Below are positions 34,243-43,948 of a DNA stretch of 64,000 nucleotides, in pieces. Source of the stretch: Sulfurimonas sp. (GTDB lineage Bacteria > Campylobacterota > Campylobacteria > Campylobacterales > Sulfurimonadaceae); NCBI RefSeq assembly GCF_026196735.1, contig NZ_JAPHUF010000012.1, positions 124,001-188,000 on the forward strand, in the 5' to 3' direction. The notes under the pieces were generated by a model. It worked only from the letters and a program-made list of their open reading frames with translations. It did not search any database and had not been told where the DNA came from. Made by a program: the position numbers and the translations under genes. The stretch's first letter is position 1, and each line of letters begins with the position of its first letter.

Positions 34243-35001
34243 ATGCTCTATCTAGTTGAGCATTTTTATAGCATCCAAGGTGAAGGCAGATATACAGGTG
34301 TGCCTTCACTTTTCTTTCGTTTTGGCGGATGCAATATGAAATGTGAAGGTTTCGGTTGTGAAGAACTCTCTCCTGATGGTGTTAAAGTCTTAGGATGTGA
34401 CACTGCATATGCAGTGAACAAAGAACACTTCTCAAAAAACTGGATACCTATAAACAGTGCTAAAGAGCTTTTACTTGTTTTAAAGCAGTATGACTTACCT
34501 CGACATGTAGATATAGTTTTAACCGGTGGAGAGCCTCTGATATATGCTAATGACCCTGTATTTGTTGAGTTTTTAGAGGCTCTTCACGCAAGCGGGCACA
34601 AGATTACATTTGAGACAAACGCTTCTTTACATGTAGACTTTGAAAAATACCCTGTATACAAAGAGTGTATATTTGCTCTGTCGGTAAAACTATCAAACTC
34701 TGATGAGCCTTTAAACAAAAGAGTCAGAGGTGATGTTATCTACTCTATAGCTTCAAATGCTAAAGAGGCATTTTTTAAGTTTTCTATTGATGCGGAGTCT
34801 ATTACTTTGGGATTAGAAGAGGAAATAGAGAGTATAATAGTGCACTCACCAAAGACTTTGGTTTACTGTATGCCTCTTGGCGGAAGCAAAGAAGAAGTTG
34901 AAGCAAACACAGAGCCTTTGATAGAGTTTTGTAAGGTAAAAGGCTATAATTTTAGCGATAGACTTCATATTCGAATATGGGATCAAAACAAGGGTGTTTA
35001 A
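34243..35001 (+). CDS. queE: 7-carboxy-7-deazaguanine synthase QueE, with expanded cysteine motif
   Basis: This radical-SAM enzyme of 252 residues converts 6-carboxytetrahydropterin to 7-carboxy-7-deazaguanine for queuosine. Family marks are the N-terminus VEHFYSIQGEGRYTGVPSLFFRFGGCN, the glycine motif VLTGGEPLIYAN and FETNASLHV. The cluster motif is unusual: GGCNMKCEGFGCEE is followed, 17 residues after the second cysteine, by GCDTAYAV. In canonical QueE the CDT cysteine is only two residues away, so an insertion separates the second and third cluster ligands. It begins 3 bp after moaA. Confidence 0.9.
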   Translation: MLYLVEHFYSIQGEGRYTGVPSLFFRFGGCNMKCEGFGCEELSPDGVKVLGCDTAYAVNKEHFSKNWIPINSAKELLLVLKQYDLPRHVDIVLTGGEPLIYANDPVFVEFLEALHASGHKITFETNASLHVDFEKYPVYKECIFALSVKLSNSDEPLNKRVRGDVIYSIASNAKEAFFKFSIDAESITLGLEEEIESIIVHSPKTLVYCMPLGGSKEEVEANTEPLIEFCKVKGYNFSDRLHIRIWDQNKGV

Positions 35002-35003
35002 AG

Positions 35004-35585
35004 ATGATAATACGAAAACTTTTTAAATTTGAAAACGCTCATATAGTCAGAGGCTGTTCTAGTGTTAAATGCAGAAGTTCAATCCATGGACACTCATACA
35101 AGGTTGAACTTCTGTTTGAATCTAACTTTTTAGATAATGGACAGATGATATATGACTTTGGACTTATGAAGCAAAATATGAAAGCTTTGATTGACTCATT
35201 TGACCACGCTATTACACTTTGGAGCGGTGATGATGAAGAGTATATAAAAGATATGAAAAAACACTCTGACAGATGGCTGCAGCTGCCGGTATCTCCATCG
35301 GCTGAACAGTTTTGCCGTGTTATATTTTTGATGATAGACAGACTTTTAAAACTTACATCAAGTATAAATGGCGAAAAAGAAGTAAAACTTCACAGTGTTA
35401 TAGTTCATGAGACGGCTACAGGTTATGCACAAGCTTTTAATGAAGATGCTTATTCAAAAAATATGGGAATTATTGATTTAAATGAGATAGTTTTTTCTGA
35501 TGAAGTAAAAAACGGTTGGAATGACAGTGAACTTTGGGAAAAGATAAAGCGCGGCGAGAGTTTTATAAACCCTCAAAGTGTTTAA
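35004..35585 (+). CDS. queD: 6-carboxy-5,6,7,8-tetrahydropterin synthase QueD
   Basis: This zinc enzyme makes 6-carboxytetrahydropterin from dihydroneopterin triphosphate, the step before QueE. The start is the ATG at 35004, 2 bp after the queE stop; an upstream ATG at 34977 overlaps queE and adds a non-conserved stretch. The 193-residue protein shows FKFENAHIVRG, RSSIHGHSYKVELLFE (zinc His pair), MIYDFGLMK, DSFDHAITLW and VIVHETATGYAQAF. It is longer than E. coli QueD (about 120), as in many Campylobacterota. Its stop codon overlaps that of the converging moeA by 3-4 bp. Confidence 0.92.
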   Translation: MIIRKLFKFENAHIVRGCSSVKCRSSIHGHSYKVELLFESNFLDNGQMIYDFGLMKQNMKALIDSFDHAITLWSGDDEEYIKDMKKHSDRWLQLPVSPSAEQFCRVIFLMIDRLLKLTSSINGEKEVKLHSVIVHETATGYAQAFNEDAYSKNMGIIDLNEIVFSDEVKNGWNDSELWEKIKRGESFINPQSV

Positions 35586-36844
35586 ACTCCAGCTTCACAA
35601 CTGATTAAACTAGTAACTTCTTTGGATGTAAAACTAAATCTTGTAGAGATTACCTTTACTTTGGAACCCTCTGGCAACAGTCCACAATTTTCATCAATTA
35701 TAATATAAGAGTTTGAGACTGCAAGAGGCGATATCATACCCGGAGAGAATCTTTTATATGGAGTAAACGACTTGCCGTCAAAAAATCCCGGCACTAAAGT
35801 TCTTCTACCAAATTTTAGTCTGTAATCACTAGCTATTTCTGATTCAATATAGTTGATATACTTAGATTCTTCACCGCTGAGAGCCAAGATGATACTTTGT
35901 CCAAAGAGTTCAAAGTTTAATGCAGCAGCTAAAGGGTTCCCTGGAAGATTTAACACTAAAGTCTTTTCAATTTTTCCAAAAGTTGTGGGTTTTCCGGGTT
36001 TTATCTCTATCTTATCAAAAATTATTTGATACCCAAAAGTTCCAAATGCCTCTTTTGTAAAGTCTGCATCTCCAACACTAACACCGCCCGAAGTAATGAT
36101 AAGGTCACTATCAAGCGCACTCTGTATGTGCATACGGATATCTTCAATAGAATCATTTGCCGTGCCTATAAAGTTGACTTCACAGCCAAGTTCTAGCGCT
36201 CTAGAGTAAAAAGTCGGAGTATTGGTGTTGTATAGTTGGTGTGACTCAACATTTTCAAAGTGCATTTTTAGTTCGTTTCCAGAGGCAAAAATAGCAATCT
36301 TTGGTTTTTTAAAAACTTTTACATGGCTGATACCCTGAGATGCCAAAAGTGTAATATGATGAGCATGAAGTCTTTGCCCTTTTGTTAAAAGTAGAGTCTC
36401 TTTTTGAATATCCTCTCCGCAAAAACGGATATGTCTGTTTTGTTTCAAATTTTGAGGTAAAACAATGCAGTCTTTTATTTCTAGAGTTTCTTCGGAGGTT
36501 GCACAACTGATTAGATTTACTTCTTCAATAGGAACTATACATTCACATCCAGCAGGTATCTTAGCCCCCGTCATTATTTTGATTGCATGGCCTGAGTGCA
36601 ACTCTGCGCTTGAGTCGTCTCCGGCAAAAATAGTATGCAGCACTTCTACGGATTTGCCCGCGTCGCTACATTTTACCGCATAACCATCCATCGCAGAGTT
36701 GTCAAAGGGAGGAAGATTATGCTTTGCTATGACATCTTGAGCCAAGACATAGCCCAAAGTTGACTCAATTGGCAGAATTTTTAAAGATTTTATCGCTGCA
36801 TTTTCATAAATATGTCTGAGTGCCTGTTCTATTGTAATAGCCAT
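35582..36844 (-). CDS. moeA: Molybdopterin molybdenumtransferase MoeA
   Basis: This cytosolic enzyme of about 420 residues inserts molybdate into adenylylated molybdopterin. The start is taken as the ATG at 36844, preceded by AGAAGAG; an ATG at 36880 lies further upstream. Motifs include LPPFDNSAMDGYAVKCSD near residue 50, KIMTGAKIPAGCECIVPIEEV, the MPT-binding IITSGGVSVGDADFTKEAF, KPGKPTTFGKI and LNLPGNPLAAALNFELF. It faces the moaA operon tail-to-tail. Its upstream region carries two adjacent palindromes (36869-36897) shared with the divergent kinase gene. Confidence 0.95.
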   Translation of the reverse strand: MAITIEQALRHIYENAAIKSLKILPIESTLGYVLAQDVIAKHNLPPFDNSAMDGYAVKCSDAGKSVEVLHTIFAGDDSSAELHSGHAIKIMTGAKIPAGCECIVPIEEVNLISCATSEETLEIKDCIVLPQNLKQNRHIRFCGEDIQKETLLLTKGQRLHAHHITLLASQGISHVKVFKKPKIAIFASGNELKMHFENVESHQLYNTNTPTFYSRALELGCEVNFIGTANDSIEDIRMHIQSALDSDLIITSGGVSVGDADFTKEAFGTFGYQIIFDKIEIKPGKPTTFGKIEKTLVLNLPGNPLAAALNFELFGQSIILALSGEESKYINYIESEIASDYRLKFGRRTLVPGFFDGKSFTPYKRFSPGMISPLAVSNSYIIIDENCGLLPEGSKVKVISTRFSFTSKEVTSLISCEAGV

Positions 36845-36868
36845 GTCTCTTCTTTTAATAAGTTTATT

Positions 36869-36897
36869 GTGAAATTTCACTATAAATGAAATTTATA
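36869..36897. promoter_or_regulatory. Two abutting palindromes between moeA and the sensor kinase
   Basis: GTGAAATTTCAC (36869-36880) is a perfect palindrome and is followed immediately by TATAAAT-GAA-ATTTATA (36881-36897). Both contain TGAAATTT, repeated at a 17-bp interval. The pair sits just before moeA in the divergent intergenic region and looks like an operator for a dimeric regulator. The rest of the gap up to 37065 is A/T-rich with no clear element. Confidence 0.4.
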
Positions 36898-37065
36898 ATG
36901 AAAGTATTGTAACATATTTTACTTTTTTAACTCTCTAAATGAAGCTTAAAATCCTTTGTATAAAAGTATCGGTATTTGGACATGATTACCCTTAAATTAG
37001 CTATATTTATGTCATTTTATGTTATCCTTTGTTTTTAGAAATTAAGAGATATCTAGGAATGATTT

Positions 37066-40000
37066 ATGAATAAATTTAGCCAAAGTAAAAAAGACATAAA
37101 TATTATCATACTTGTCTCAAGCTTGAGCGCTCTTTTTATCATTGGTCTAAATGTTATTAATTTCTATCAATTACACTCTATGCATGTGGTCACTGAAGAG
37201 ATTTACGAACACCCTCTAAAAGTTTCAAATACAGCATTAAAGCTCAATGCAAAAGTATATAAAATGCATAGAGATATGAAAAGTATCGTGTTGTTATTAT
37301 CGCATGATGATTTAGATAATCTCATTGAAAATATCAATCATAATGAACAAAGAGTCTATAAGTTTTTTAAAATTATTGAACAAAACATACTTGAAGACGA
37401 AGGACAAAAGCTTGAGGCTGAGGCTAAACAGCTCTTTAAAGATTGGAAGCCGATTCGTGATGAAGTAATCTCATTGACAAAAAACCACAAGTTTGAAGAA
37501 GCGGAAATGATTGTTCGAGAAGAAGGTGCCCGTCATGTTGAAGCAATGGAATCTTCTATTTTAAAATTATATATACACGCTCAAAGTAAAGCTGACGAAT
37601 TCAAAGCTAAATCTAACCAAATGTTTGAGAAGTATGAAACAATAAACTTAATTTTAACACTCTTATTTCTTCTTGTATTCACAATTTTTTCATTTTTTGT
37701 TATCAGAAAAATTACAAGACATATTAAAAAAAATGAGTACCTAAATAATGTCTTGTTGGTTATAAGAGCTGTTAACCAACTTATTGTCCGTCAAAAAGAG
37801 CCTCAAAAGTTAATCCAAGAGTGCTGCGACATCTTAATATCGACGCATATTTATAAGGATGCATGGATTGTTATATATGATGAAGATATGGATATAAAGC
37901 ATATCGCAAGTACATATGATGCTGAAGATTTTATGCAGTTGCAAGAGAAACTAAAACAGGGCTGGGTACCGTATTGCATAAGCAAAACACGAGAGAAATC
38001 TAAAGGGCACTCTTTTATAGAAGATACACAAAAAAGCTGTCCTGAGTGTTCGCTAAGCGGTAAATATAATAATGAGAGCGCTCTTAATATAGTTTTAAAG
38101 CACAATGAAAAACTCTATGGCTACTTAACTATCTCGATTGATAAAAAACCTATTAGAGACAAAGAAGAGTTGATGCTTTTAGAAGAAGTTGCAGGAGATA
38201 TCGCTTATGCGCTTTATAACATTACAATACAAAAGCAGTTAATTGAACAAGAAGAGCGTTATCGTTACATCGTAGAGGGAACAACAGACGGCTTATGGGA
38301 TAGGGATTTATCAAACAATGAGGTATATATCTCTCCTCGATGGAAAGAGATACTCGGTTATCGTGATGATGAGCTGGAAAATAGCTTTCAAACCTGGAAA
38401 AGCCTTTTACATCCTGATGATTTTGCTCAGGCACATTTAGATGTTAAAACAGCTATAAACAGCAAAGATGGACGATACAGAAATACTTACAGGCTTAAGC
38501 ACAAAGACGGACACTGGGTGTGGGTTGATTCACGGGCTAAAACAATCTTTGACAAGGAAAACAAACCTATTCGCATGATAGGCTCACACACTGATGTCAG
38601 CAGAGAAAAAGAGGCACAAAATGAGATTGTGCGATTAAAAGAGTTGTATGACAATGTTGTAGACAGTGTGGATAACCTCATATTTGTAAAAGATGTCAAC
38701 TCTGTTTATATTACATGTAATAAAGCATTTGAAAAAACTTTAGGAAAATCAAAAGAGCAAATCATAGGAAAAATCGATTATGAGTTATTTAGTAAAGATA
38801 CTGCTGATGCTTTTCGTAAACATGACCAGATAATATTTTCACACAACAAAATAATATCAAGTCATGAATGGGTTATTTACCCTGATGGACAAAAAGTCTA
38901 TTTTTTAACCGTAAAATCGCCTCTGATAAATACAGAAGGTAAAACCATAGGGCTAGTTGGAAATTCAGTAGATATAACTGAACAAAAAATGATGCAAGAG
39001 GCTTTAGAACTTGAAAAAAGACGCTATGAAGCAGTGGAGAAAATCGGCAAGGTCGGGGGATGGGAATACATAATAAAGACGCAAAAGTTTTTGGCTTCAT
39101 CAGAATCTAAACGCATTTATGGATTTTCCGGTGAGAGTGGTTCTTTTACAACAGAGCTTGTTGAGAGCTGTATCCCTGAGAGAGAGCGTGTTCATCAGGC
39201 ATTGATTGATTTGTTAGAGAATGGTTTGGAGTACAACCTTGAGTTTGAGATACATCCATTTGATGGCAGTGCGCCTAAAATCATCTCATCTATTGCTGAA
39301 GTTAAATATGATGAAAACGGACAAGCAGAGAAAGTTGTCGGGTTTATTCAAGATATCAGTGCGAGAAAACATGTAGAAGAGAAACTTAGGTTTTCAAGAG
39401 AAAAATTTGAAAAAGCATTTCATAACACTCCCAATGTTCTTCTTATTACAAAGATGCAAACGGGAGAAATTATTGAAGTCAACCAGACCGGCGAAAAAGT
39501 TTTGGGCTATAAAAAAGAAGAACTTATCGGTAAGAAAACAATAGATGTAAATCTATGGGATGATATTGCTGATAGACAAAAGTATGTCGATGCTTTAAAC
39601 AAAGACGGGTTCGTTGAGAACTTTATCCACTCTTTAAACAAAAAAAACGGTGAGAAAATAATTCTCAATATTTATGCAAGCGTGGCGAGTATTGATGGTG
39701 AAAGGTATATTTTAACAGTCGCAAATGATATTACAGAGCAAGAAAAAGCACTCAAGCAGCTAAAAGATAAAAAAGAAGAGCTAGAGACCATTTTCAATGA
39801 AGCTCCGGCACCGATGTCAATAGGCAGAGAAGATGGCAAAATATTGATGATAAACAAAGTTTGGCAAGATTTGGCAGGTTACTCTCATAGTGAGATTGAT
39901 ACTATTGGTAAAATGGTAAAAAAAATGACTCCAGAGTACTCTAAACAGGCACAAGAGGATATAGAAAATCTCTTTGATACCCAACAGAGAGTCGATGAAG

Positions 40001-40872
40001 GTGACTTTGAAATTACTGCCAAAAATGGCAAGAAGATGATTTGGACATTTACCTCTGCTCCGCTTGGCATCATCGATGGCAAAAAAGTACGAATTACAAC
40101 AGCCATGGATGTAACAGAGCTAAAGAGAAAAGACGAGCTGATGATTCTTCAATCCCGTCATGCGGCAATGGGAGAGATGATAGGAATGATAGCACACCAA
40201 TGGAGACAGCCCATTACCGGGATTGCTATGGATGCAAATAACATACTTTTGGATATAGCAACAGAGCAGCTCGATGATACTAAGTCAGAAAAATATGCAA
40301 GAGATATTCTTAATCAAACCGGGCATCTCTCCAAAACTATTGATGATTTTAGAAACTTTTTTAAACCCGATAAGTCAATTTCCAAAGTGAAACTTGAAGA
40401 TGTGCTAAGAGAAACTTATACGATAGTTAAAGACAGCCTTGTCAATAATAATATTGAGTTTAAAACATCATATCTAAGCGAATCTGAAGTAGATGCATAC
40501 CCAAGAGAGTTGATGCAGGTGTTTGTCAATATAATCAACAATGCTAAAGATGCACTTCTGGCAGGGCATACACAAAACCCGCTCATAGAGGTAAGCATAG
40601 AGGATAATGGTGCATATGTAGATGTTACGGTGTGTGATAATGGTACCGGAATTGACGAGGCTATTCTTGCAAAGATTTTTGATCCATATTTTACTACAAA
40701 AGAAGATATCACCGGTACAGGCTTGGGTCTGTATATGAGTAAAATGATTGTTGAAGATCATCTTCATGGCAAGATTGAAGCATATAACCAAGATATAGGA
40801 GCTTGTTTTAGGGTAAAACTGCTAAAGCAAAACAGTAGTCTAGGCAAAGAAAATAACGAGGAGAGAAGATGA
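37066..40872 (+). CDS. Hybrid-type membrane sensor histidine kinase with GAF and five PAS domains
   Basis: This is a large sensor kinase of 1268 residues. Transmembrane helices at about 12-32 and 193-213 flank a helical periplasmic domain resembling four-helix-bundle sensors. A GAF-like domain (about 225-390) contains paired cysteines in SCPECSL. Five PAS modules begin near 397, 525, 651, 779 and 903, with PAC stretches such as [16 protein letters not shown]. The phospho-acceptor is the His in [11 protein letters not shown] (about 1044), and the ATPase has DNGTGIDE and [10 protein letters not shown]. There is no receiver domain of its own; the next gene, coupled by ATGA, supplies one. The signal is unknown, with redox or small-molecule sensing by PAS possible. 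Confidence 0.93.
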   Translation: MNKFSQSKKDINIIILVSSLSALFIIGLNVINFYQLHSMHVVTEEIYEHPLKVSNTALKLNAKVYKMHRDMKSIVLLLSHDDLDNLIENINHNEQRVYKFFKIIEQNILEDEGQKLEAEAKQLFKDWKPIRDEVISLTKNHKFEEAEMIVREEGARHVEAMESSILKLYIHAQSKADEFKAKSNQMFEKYETINLILTLLFLLVFTIFSFFVIRKITRHIKKNEYLNNVLLVIRAVNQLIVRQKEPQKLIQECCDILISTHIYKDAWIVIYDEDMDIKHIASTYDAEDFMQLQEKLKQGWVPYCISKTREKSKGHSFIEDTQKSCPECSLSGKYNNESALNIVLKHNEKLYGYLTISIDKKPIRDKEELMLLEEVAGDIAYALYNITIQKQLIEQEERYRYIVEGTTDGLWDRDLSNNEVYISPRWKEILGYRDDELENSFQTWKSLLHPDDFAQAHLDVKTAINSKDGRYRNTYRLKHKDGHWVWVDSRAKTIFDKENKPIRMIGSHTDVSREKEAQNEIVRLKELYDNVVDSVDNLIFVKDVNSVYITCNKAFEKTLGKSKEQIIGKIDYELFSKDTADAFRKHDQIIFSHNKIISSHEWVIYPDGQKVYFLTVKSPLINTEGKTIGLVGNSVDITEQKMMQEALELEKRRYEAVEKIGKVGGWEYIIKTQKFLASSESKRIYGFSGESGSFTTELVESCIPERERVHQALIDLLENGLEYNLEFEIHPFDGSAPKIISSIAEVKYDENGQAEKVVGFIQDISARKHVEEKLRFSREKFEKAFHNTPNVLLITKMQTGEIIEVNQTGEKVLGYKKEELIGKKTIDVNLWDDIADRQKYVDALNKDGFVENFIHSLNKKNGEKIILNIYASVASIDGERYILTVANDITEQEKALKQLKDKKEELETIFNEAPAPMSIGREDGKILMINKVWQDLAGYSHSEIDTIGKMVKKMTPEYSKQAQEDIENLFDTQQRVDEGDFEITAKNGKKMIWTFTSAPLGIIDGKKVRITTAMDVTELKRKDELMILQSRHAAMGEMIGMIAHQWRQPITGIAMDANNILLDIATEQLDDTKSEKYARDILNQTGHLSKTIDDFRNFFKPDKSISKVKLEDVLRETYTIVKDSLVNNNIEFKTSYLSESEVDAYPRELMQVFVNIINNAKDALLAGHTQNPLIEVSIEDNGAYVDVTVCDNGTGIDEAILAKIFDPYFTTKEDITGTGLGLYMSKMIVEDHLHGKIEAYNQDIGACFRVKLLKQNSSLGKENNEERR

Positions 40873-42383
40873 ATGATGATTTAAAAGGAAAAGTAAATTC
40901 GCTACAAAAAAAAGCTAAAAAATTTTCTGTTTTATATGTTGAAGATGAGCCAGATTTACGCGAAAAAATCGCACTTTTTTTAAGAAAAATTTTCCCTCAT
41001 GTTGATACAGCCGCTGATGGTAAAGAGGGTCTTGAAAAATATCTTCAAAACAGCTATGACATTGTTATAACAGATATTCTCATGCCAAAAATGAATGGCT
41101 TGGAGCTAATCCGCAACATACGGCAAAAAAATGAAAAACAAGAAGTTATAGTCATATCTGCTTATACCGACTCTGAGTATTTAACACAATCTATTCAACT
41201 TGAAGTGACCGGCTATATTATCAAACCTGTTAATTTTGACCAAGCATTAAAAGTTCTTGAGCAGTCTATAGATAAGTTAAGTGCTTTTCGTGAAAATGAG
41301 ATGTATAAAACAAAACTCGAAACAATGGTGCAAGAACGCACAAGAGAGGTGCTGCAGCTTCAAGAAATACAAGTTGAAAATTACGAACAGGCTATACATT
41401 CATTTGTGAAGATGATAGAGGGAAGAGATACATACACCGGCGGGCATAGTGAGCGGGTTGCAAGCTACTCAAGGGATATTGCCAAGGATATGGGACTAAA
41501 AGAAGAAGATTGCGAGCTGATTTATGAAGCTGGAATTTTACATGATATCGGAAAGATAATGACTCCTGATGCAATTTTGCTAAAACCGGGAGCATTGACT
41601 GATGGCGAGTATGGATTGATCAAAGAGCATGCAACTGCCGGTTATGAAATCCTTGTTGAGGTTCCGATGTATAAACATTTGGCTGAAATAGTTTATGCGC
41701 ATCATGAGCGTTATGACGGGGGCGGTTATCCCCGTGGTTTAAAAGCCGAGGAGATTCCACTGCTCTCAAGGATTATGTCTGTAGCCGATACATTTGACGC
41801 AATGACGACCAGTCGAATATACAAAAGCAGAAAAACAACTTCTGAGGCAATACAAGAACTCAAAAATTTGAGCGGAGTATGGTATGACCCTCTAGTCATT
41901 AAAAGTGCTGTTAAGGTTTTAGCATCAGTTGAAATAGAGCAAAGTATAAATCAAGAACCGTGTTCGCACATGGATGATGAACGCTTTGCTTACTTCTTTA
42001 AAGACCCTCTAACACATGCTTATAACCATTTTTATCTTGATTTTATCTTGCAAAAAAGCAAAGATGAGAGTAAAGATATATGTCTAAATATTATTTATAT
42101 AAAAAAATTCACGCTCTATAATCAACAATTTGGATGGAGTCAAGGTGATGAGTTTTTAATAAACTTTGTTTTTTATCTGCAAAATGAATTTAATGCTTGT
42201 AAAGTTTTTCGTATTTTTGGTGATGATTTTGTTCTTTTAAAAGAGACACATCAAGATGTTGATATAGATAAAATCAATGCTTTGCCTCAGTTTAAAGACA
42301 ATAATCTTTATTGTGAAAAAAAACATTTTGATTTGAGAGAAACTAAGATTAGCAGTTATAAAGAGTTACAAGAAGAGATTTAA
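40869..42383 (+). CDS. Response regulator with HD-GYP domain and degenerate GGDEF-like tail
   Basis: This 504-residue protein is predicted to act as the output partner of the upstream kinase. Residues about 17-130 are a receiver domain (LYVEDEPDLRE, phospho-Asp in IVITDILMPKMNG, Lys in GYIIKPVN). A linker coiled coil leads to an HD-GYP domain (about 165-330) with GGHSERVASYS, EAGILHDIGK and HHERYDGGGYPRGLKAEEIP, the motifs of cyclic-di-GMP phosphodiesterases. The C-terminus (about 370-480) follows the GGDEF fold (DPLTHAYNHFYLDFIL, FGWSQGDEFLINFV) but has FGDDF in place of GGDEF, so it is probably catalytically inactive and regulatory. Confidence 0.92.
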   Translation: MNDDLKGKVNSLQKKAKKFSVLYVEDEPDLREKIALFLRKIFPHVDTAADGKEGLEKYLQNSYDIVITDILMPKMNGLELIRNIRQKNEKQEVIVISAYTDSEYLTQSIQLEVTGYIIKPVNFDQALKVLEQSIDKLSAFRENEMYKTKLETMVQERTREVLQLQEIQVENYEQAIHSFVKMIEGRDTYTGGHSERVASYSRDIAKDMGLKEEDCELIYEAGILHDIGKIMTPDAILLKPGALTDGEYGLIKEHATAGYEILVEVPMYKHLAEIVYAHHERYDGGGYPRGLKAEEIPLLSRIMSVADTFDAMTTSRIYKSRKTTSEAIQELKNLSGVWYDPLVIKSAVKVLASVEIEQSINQEPCSHMDDERFAYFFKDPLTHAYNHFYLDFILQKSKDESKDICLNIIYIKKFTLYNQQFGWSQGDEFLINFVFYLQNEFNACKVFRIFGDDFVLLKETHQDVDIDKINALPQFKDNNLYCEKKHFDLRETKISSYKELQEEI

Positions 42384-42420
42384 TAAACCTTTTTTATATT
42401 TGAAAGATTGTAAATATCTT

Positions 42421-42430
42421 TTGCTATAAT
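42421..42430 (+). promoter_or_regulatory. Extended -10 promoter before the membrane protein/rsmE unit
   Basis: TTGCTATAAT combines TG-C with a consensus TATAAT (42425-42430). It is 80 bp upstream of the ATG at 42510, giving a leader of about 70 nt. Confidence 0.55.
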
Positions 42431-42509
42431 AATTTTCATAAAATAAAAAGATTTTAGCGCTATATTTGGGCTTGAAACTATACTTTTTAAACTGAAAAAC
42501 GGGGTTATA

Positions 42510-42911
42510 ATGAATGAAATGTATGACATGAGTATTGTAACTCATAGCTACAGTGTGTTGGCTGTCTTGGGTGTTATCTTAGTGAATTTTCTAATGATAA
42601 AAAAAGCTACTAATTTACAAAAGTATAAAAGAACTCATACTCTTTTTAATCCTATTGGAAGTACATTTTTGGGTGCCTTGATTTTTACGGGTGTCATTAT
42701 GATGGCTGCAAAACATTTGGATTTTACTATTGAAAATATAATTATGATAGTTTTTTCAATAGTGCTGATTATTTTAGAAGTTAAACGCTCTTTAAAATTA
42801 AAATATTTAAATAAACAAAATGAATTTACGGAGTATAAGCTGTTTGCATATAAGCTTTTAGCCTTGGAAACTTTTCTAACTATAAGTATCTCAATTTGGA
42901 TGTGGCTTTGA
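42510..42911 (+). CDS. Uncharacterised four-helix membrane protein
   Basis: This is a 133-residue integral membrane protein of unrecognised family. Four hydrophobic segments are visible: HSYSVLAVLGVILVNFLMI, STFLGALIFTGVIMMAAK, NIIMIVFSIVLIILEV and LALETFLTISISIWMWL, separated by Lys-rich loops that would face the cytosol. There are no conserved charged or metal residues that suggest a function. It precedes rsmE, whose start codon overlaps its stop, so the two are translated from one transcript started at the promoter near 42425. Confidence 0.8.
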   Translation: MNEMYDMSIVTHSYSVLAVLGVILVNFLMIKKATNLQKYKRTHTLFNPIGSTFLGALIFTGVIMMAAKHLDFTIENIIMIVFSIVLIILEVKRSLKLKYLNKQNEFTEYKLFAYKLLALETFLTISISIWMWL

Positions 42912-43579
42912 TTTATACTTTTCATGATGAAGCCGGTGAGAAAACCATACATGTCAAAGGTGAATTATACAAATATCTTGTCAAAGTGAGACGACATGTA
43001 CAAGGCGATGAACTCTGTTTTCGCTCTAGAAAAGATATAAAAAATCTGCATAAATACAGAGTCCAGAGTGTAGAATCAAGAAGCTTGGAACTACTCTTAA
43101 CCTCTTCACATGTCAAAGAGGTCAAAAGCAAAAAGTCTCTACATGTAGCTTGGTGCATAATAGACTCAAAGTCAATAGAAAAAGTTCTTCCCTCACTTTG
43201 TGAGATAGGAGTTGAGCGAATCTCGTTTATCTCTTGTGACAGAAGCCAGAGAAACTTTAAACTTGATTTTAAAAGATTTGAAAGAATTTTAGAAGCTTCT
43301 ATGCAGCAAAGCGGAAGAAGTTCATATATTGAGTTTAACACATATAAAAATATAAAAGAGTTTATAACAGAATTCCCAGATACCAAGGTCTTTGATTTTT
43401 GCGACAATACATTAGATGATAGCTCTGATTTTAAGAGAGTATTGGTTGGTTGTGAGGGCGGTTTTTCACGCAATGAGAAAGAGTTCTTGTCAAAATTAGA
43501 AGTATTTAGACTAGATACACCTATGGTTCTGCGTTCTGAGAGTGCTGTGATGGCAGTGGCAAGCAAAATATTACTATAA
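42908..43579 (+). CDS. rsmE: 16S rRNA (uracil-1498-N3)-methyltransferase RsmE
   Basis: This SPOUT-class methyltransferase modifies U1498 of 16S rRNA using SAM. The start is set at a TTG overlapping the previous stop as TTGA, with GGA 8 bp upstream; a TTG at 42896 is an alternative. The 223-residue protein has the PUA-like N-terminal domain (KYLVKVRRHVQGDELCFR), the SPOUT core VAWCIIDSKSIEKVLPSLCEIGVERISFISCDRSQ, and the knot motifs VLVGCEGGFSRNEKEFL and LRSESAVMAVASKIL. All expected motifs are intact. Confidence 0.9.
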   Translation: MIYTFHDEAGEKTIHVKGELYKYLVKVRRHVQGDELCFRSRKDIKNLHKYRVQSVESRSLELLLTSSHVKEVKSKKSLHVAWCIIDSKSIEKVLPSLCEIGVERISFISCDRSQRNFKLDFKRFERILEASMQQSGRSSYIEFNTYKNIKEFITEFPDTKVFDFCDNTLDDSSDFKRVLVGCEGGFSRNEKEFLSKLEVFRLDTPMVLRSESAVMAVASKILL

Positions 43580-43647
43580 AACACTAATCGATCTAAGCTC
43601 TTTGAAGCAGATATAGTTTTTTATTTGAAACATAAGAAAAGTTTAGA

Positions 43648-43723
43648 TATAATTCGACTCGATAAAAATCCGCACCCATACGGATTAAAAAAATATATAG
43701 ATATTCGCAAATTACCGAGTATC
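43648..43723 (+). promoter_or_regulatory. rpmE promoter and structured leader
   Basis: A -10 box TATAAT (43648-43653) is followed by a leader that can fold as an outer ACTCG/CGAGT pair (43657-43661 with 43716-43720) around the hairpin AATCCG/CGGATT (43667-43686). Ribosomal protein L31 mRNAs in other phyla have leader structures bound by L31. Whether this is one is inferred only from position. Confidence 0.4.
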
Positions 43724-43736
43724 AAAAGGCAAAAAA

Positions 43737-43937
43737 ATGAAAAAAGATCTTCACCCTAACTTTGTAACTTGTACTGTAACATGTGCATGTGGAAACAGCT
43801 TTGAAAACAAATCTGAAAAAGCAACATTAAACATTGACATCTGTAATGAGTGTCACCCATTCTTCACTGGTAGTGAGCGTATGGTAGATACAGCTGGTAG
43901 AATCGAGAAATTTAACGCTCGTTACGCTAAAAAGTAA
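43737..43937 (+). CDS. rpmE: 50S ribosomal protein L31
   Basis: This is ribosomal protein L31, 66 residues. Zinc-binding cysteines are present at C16 and C18 (VTCACGNSF) and at C36 and C39 ([12 protein letters not shown]), so it is the zinc-containing (C+) form. The ending [12 protein letters not shown] is usual. An AAAAGGC ribosome binding site precedes the ATG. A separate promoter and a small folded leader (43648-43723) suggest independent control. The following rsmI gene starts 11 bp later and could be read through. Confidence 0.96.
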   Translation: MKKDLHPNFVTCTVTCACGNSFENKSEKATLNIDICNECHPFFTGSERMVDTAGRIEKFNARYAKK

Positions 43938-43948
43938 TTTTTTAGAAC

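Noticed and set aside
40416-40791. Minus-strand open frames inside the sensor kinase gene
   Set aside because: They are complementary to the conserved kinase ATPase domain and have no ribosome binding site or recognisable motif.
42922-43584. Long minus-strand open frame opposite rsmE
   Set aside because: It is an antisense shadow of rsmE with Ser/Leu-rich, low-quality composition. The plus-strand frame has all RsmE motifs.
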